NCBI GenBank assembly: GCA_947303735.1 | Contig: CAMYZD010000011.1 | Location: forward strand, 1-34,951 | Source of the DNA: an uncultured Bacteroidales bacterium | GTDB taxonomy: Bacteria; Bacteroidota; Bacteroidia; Bacteroidales; P3 | Direction: 5' to 3' | Length of the DNA: 34,951 nucleotides | In this document: one piece after another, positions 34,642-34,951 of the stretch | Position numbering within the stretch: the stretch's first letter is position 1 | How the letters are laid out: each line of letters starts with the position of its first letter | Notes under the pieces: generated by a model | Databases searched by the model: none | What the model was told of the DNA's origin: nothing | Seen by the model: only the letters and a program-made list of their open reading frames with translations | Translations under genes and position numbers: made by a program

Positions 34642-34951
34642 GTGTTAATCCGATCTAACATCTTTAAAAGTCCGCTTCACCTAAAAGGTAAAAAGATAAA
34701 CGCACCTTTAAAACTTTTAATCTTTCAAATCCTTTTACCTATTAACGCACAATGGCAAAAAATCGTATTCCGACACTAAAATATTCTACGATTACTTATT
34801 TCTCCAAGATTTCTGGATTTCCGCCGCAGGCGGGGGTTATATATTTCCCCGCTTCGCGAAATCCAGAAATCTTAGGGAAATCTATTTTTGAAGAACCTGT
34901 TTTATTTTGATGTAATTAGTTCATAGTTCTTACCTCTCTTATACATACCCC
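34642..34951. other. intergenic region with repeats, no gene seen
   Basis: No open reading frame here is convincing. The segment holds an imperfect inverted repeat (AGGTAAAAAGAT at 34686-34697 against ATCCTTTTACCT at 34729-34740) and the long branched hairpin at 34806-34873. The GT4 promoter was not recognised. The next gene lies outside the window. Confidence 0.6.
34806..34873. repeat. long branched inverted repeat
   Basis: AAGATTTCTGGATTTC (34806-34821) and GAAATCCAGAAATCTT (34858-34873) are perfect 16-nt complements. Inside are smaller pairs: CCGCC-GCA-GGCGG (34821-34833), GGGG against CCCC, and CGC-TTC-GCG (34850-34858). Beyond the arms, similarity continues imperfectly (TTTCTCC against AGGGAAA). 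The shape is that of a REP/MITE-like element or complex RNA hairpin rather than a simple terminator. Confidence 0.75.

Overview
The window looks like chromosomal DNA of an anaerobic, fermentative member of the Bacteroidales (phylum Bacteroidota). Four things support this. Several genes are preceded by the phylum's TAnnTTTG-type -7 promoter box. Most starts lack a Shine-Dalgarno sequence. Several families are typical of the phylum: a PorW/SprE-like lipoprotein, DUF3822, DUF4199, RprY, signal peptidase I with an N-terminal membrane extension, and a sugar-kinase/RapZ-C fusion. Finally, HydG and crotonase/3-hydroxybutyryl-CoA dehydrogenase point to fermentation. I see no insertion sequence, integrase, CRISPR array, rRNA or phage module. 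The genus cannot be fixed from what I can see.

Layout. Positions 1-1337 are AT-rich and without a convincing gene. They hold a perfect palindrome and a scattered set of TACWTTTG boxes ahead of an XRE-type regulator (1338-1976). A tRNA with a CAT anticodon follows, behind a textbook Bacteroidota promoter, then ilvE (2180-3193). Facing terminators separate ilvE from the convergent crt-hbd pair (3308-4958, minus). Divergent from crt are a TM1266-type small regulator and hydG (5117-6811). Next come clpC (minus), then gyrA and a secreted TPR protein (plus).

From 13.8 kb to the right end every gene is on the minus strand. Unit A (20074 down to 13780) is a pilin-like membrane protein, DUF3822, rsmD, purC, a CYTH phosphatase-like protein, a YfcC-type transporter and an exported M28 peptidase. 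Unit B (27394 down to 20163) is DUF4199, a GT2 glycosyltransferase, ychF, a PorW/SprE-like TPR lipoprotein, a bactofilin and an AmgK-like kinase fused to a RapZ C-terminal domain. Unit C (34641 down to 27478) is a GT4 glycosyltransferase, lepB, a cyclophilin, rprY, a PhnP-like metallo-hydrolase, a second glycosyltransferase and a secreted YD-like repeat protein.

How it fits together. Much of the right half concerns the cell envelope: signal peptidase, lipoprotein, bactofilin, glycosyltransferases and amino-sugar kinase. The most interesting element is the kinase-RapZ fusion. It joins an amino-sugar kinase fold to the domain that senses glucosamine-6-phosphate in E. coli, and it sits in one tight transcription unit with a bactofilin and a PorW-like lipoprotein. 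A second candidate is the pair of a pilin-like membrane protein and DUF3822. Gaps in units B and C often contain short-period, slippage-like repeats; one such repeat encodes the hydrophobic core of a signal peptide. A long, branched inverted repeat lies near the right edge. All functional calls rest on reading translated sequence and remembered family motifs; no search was run.
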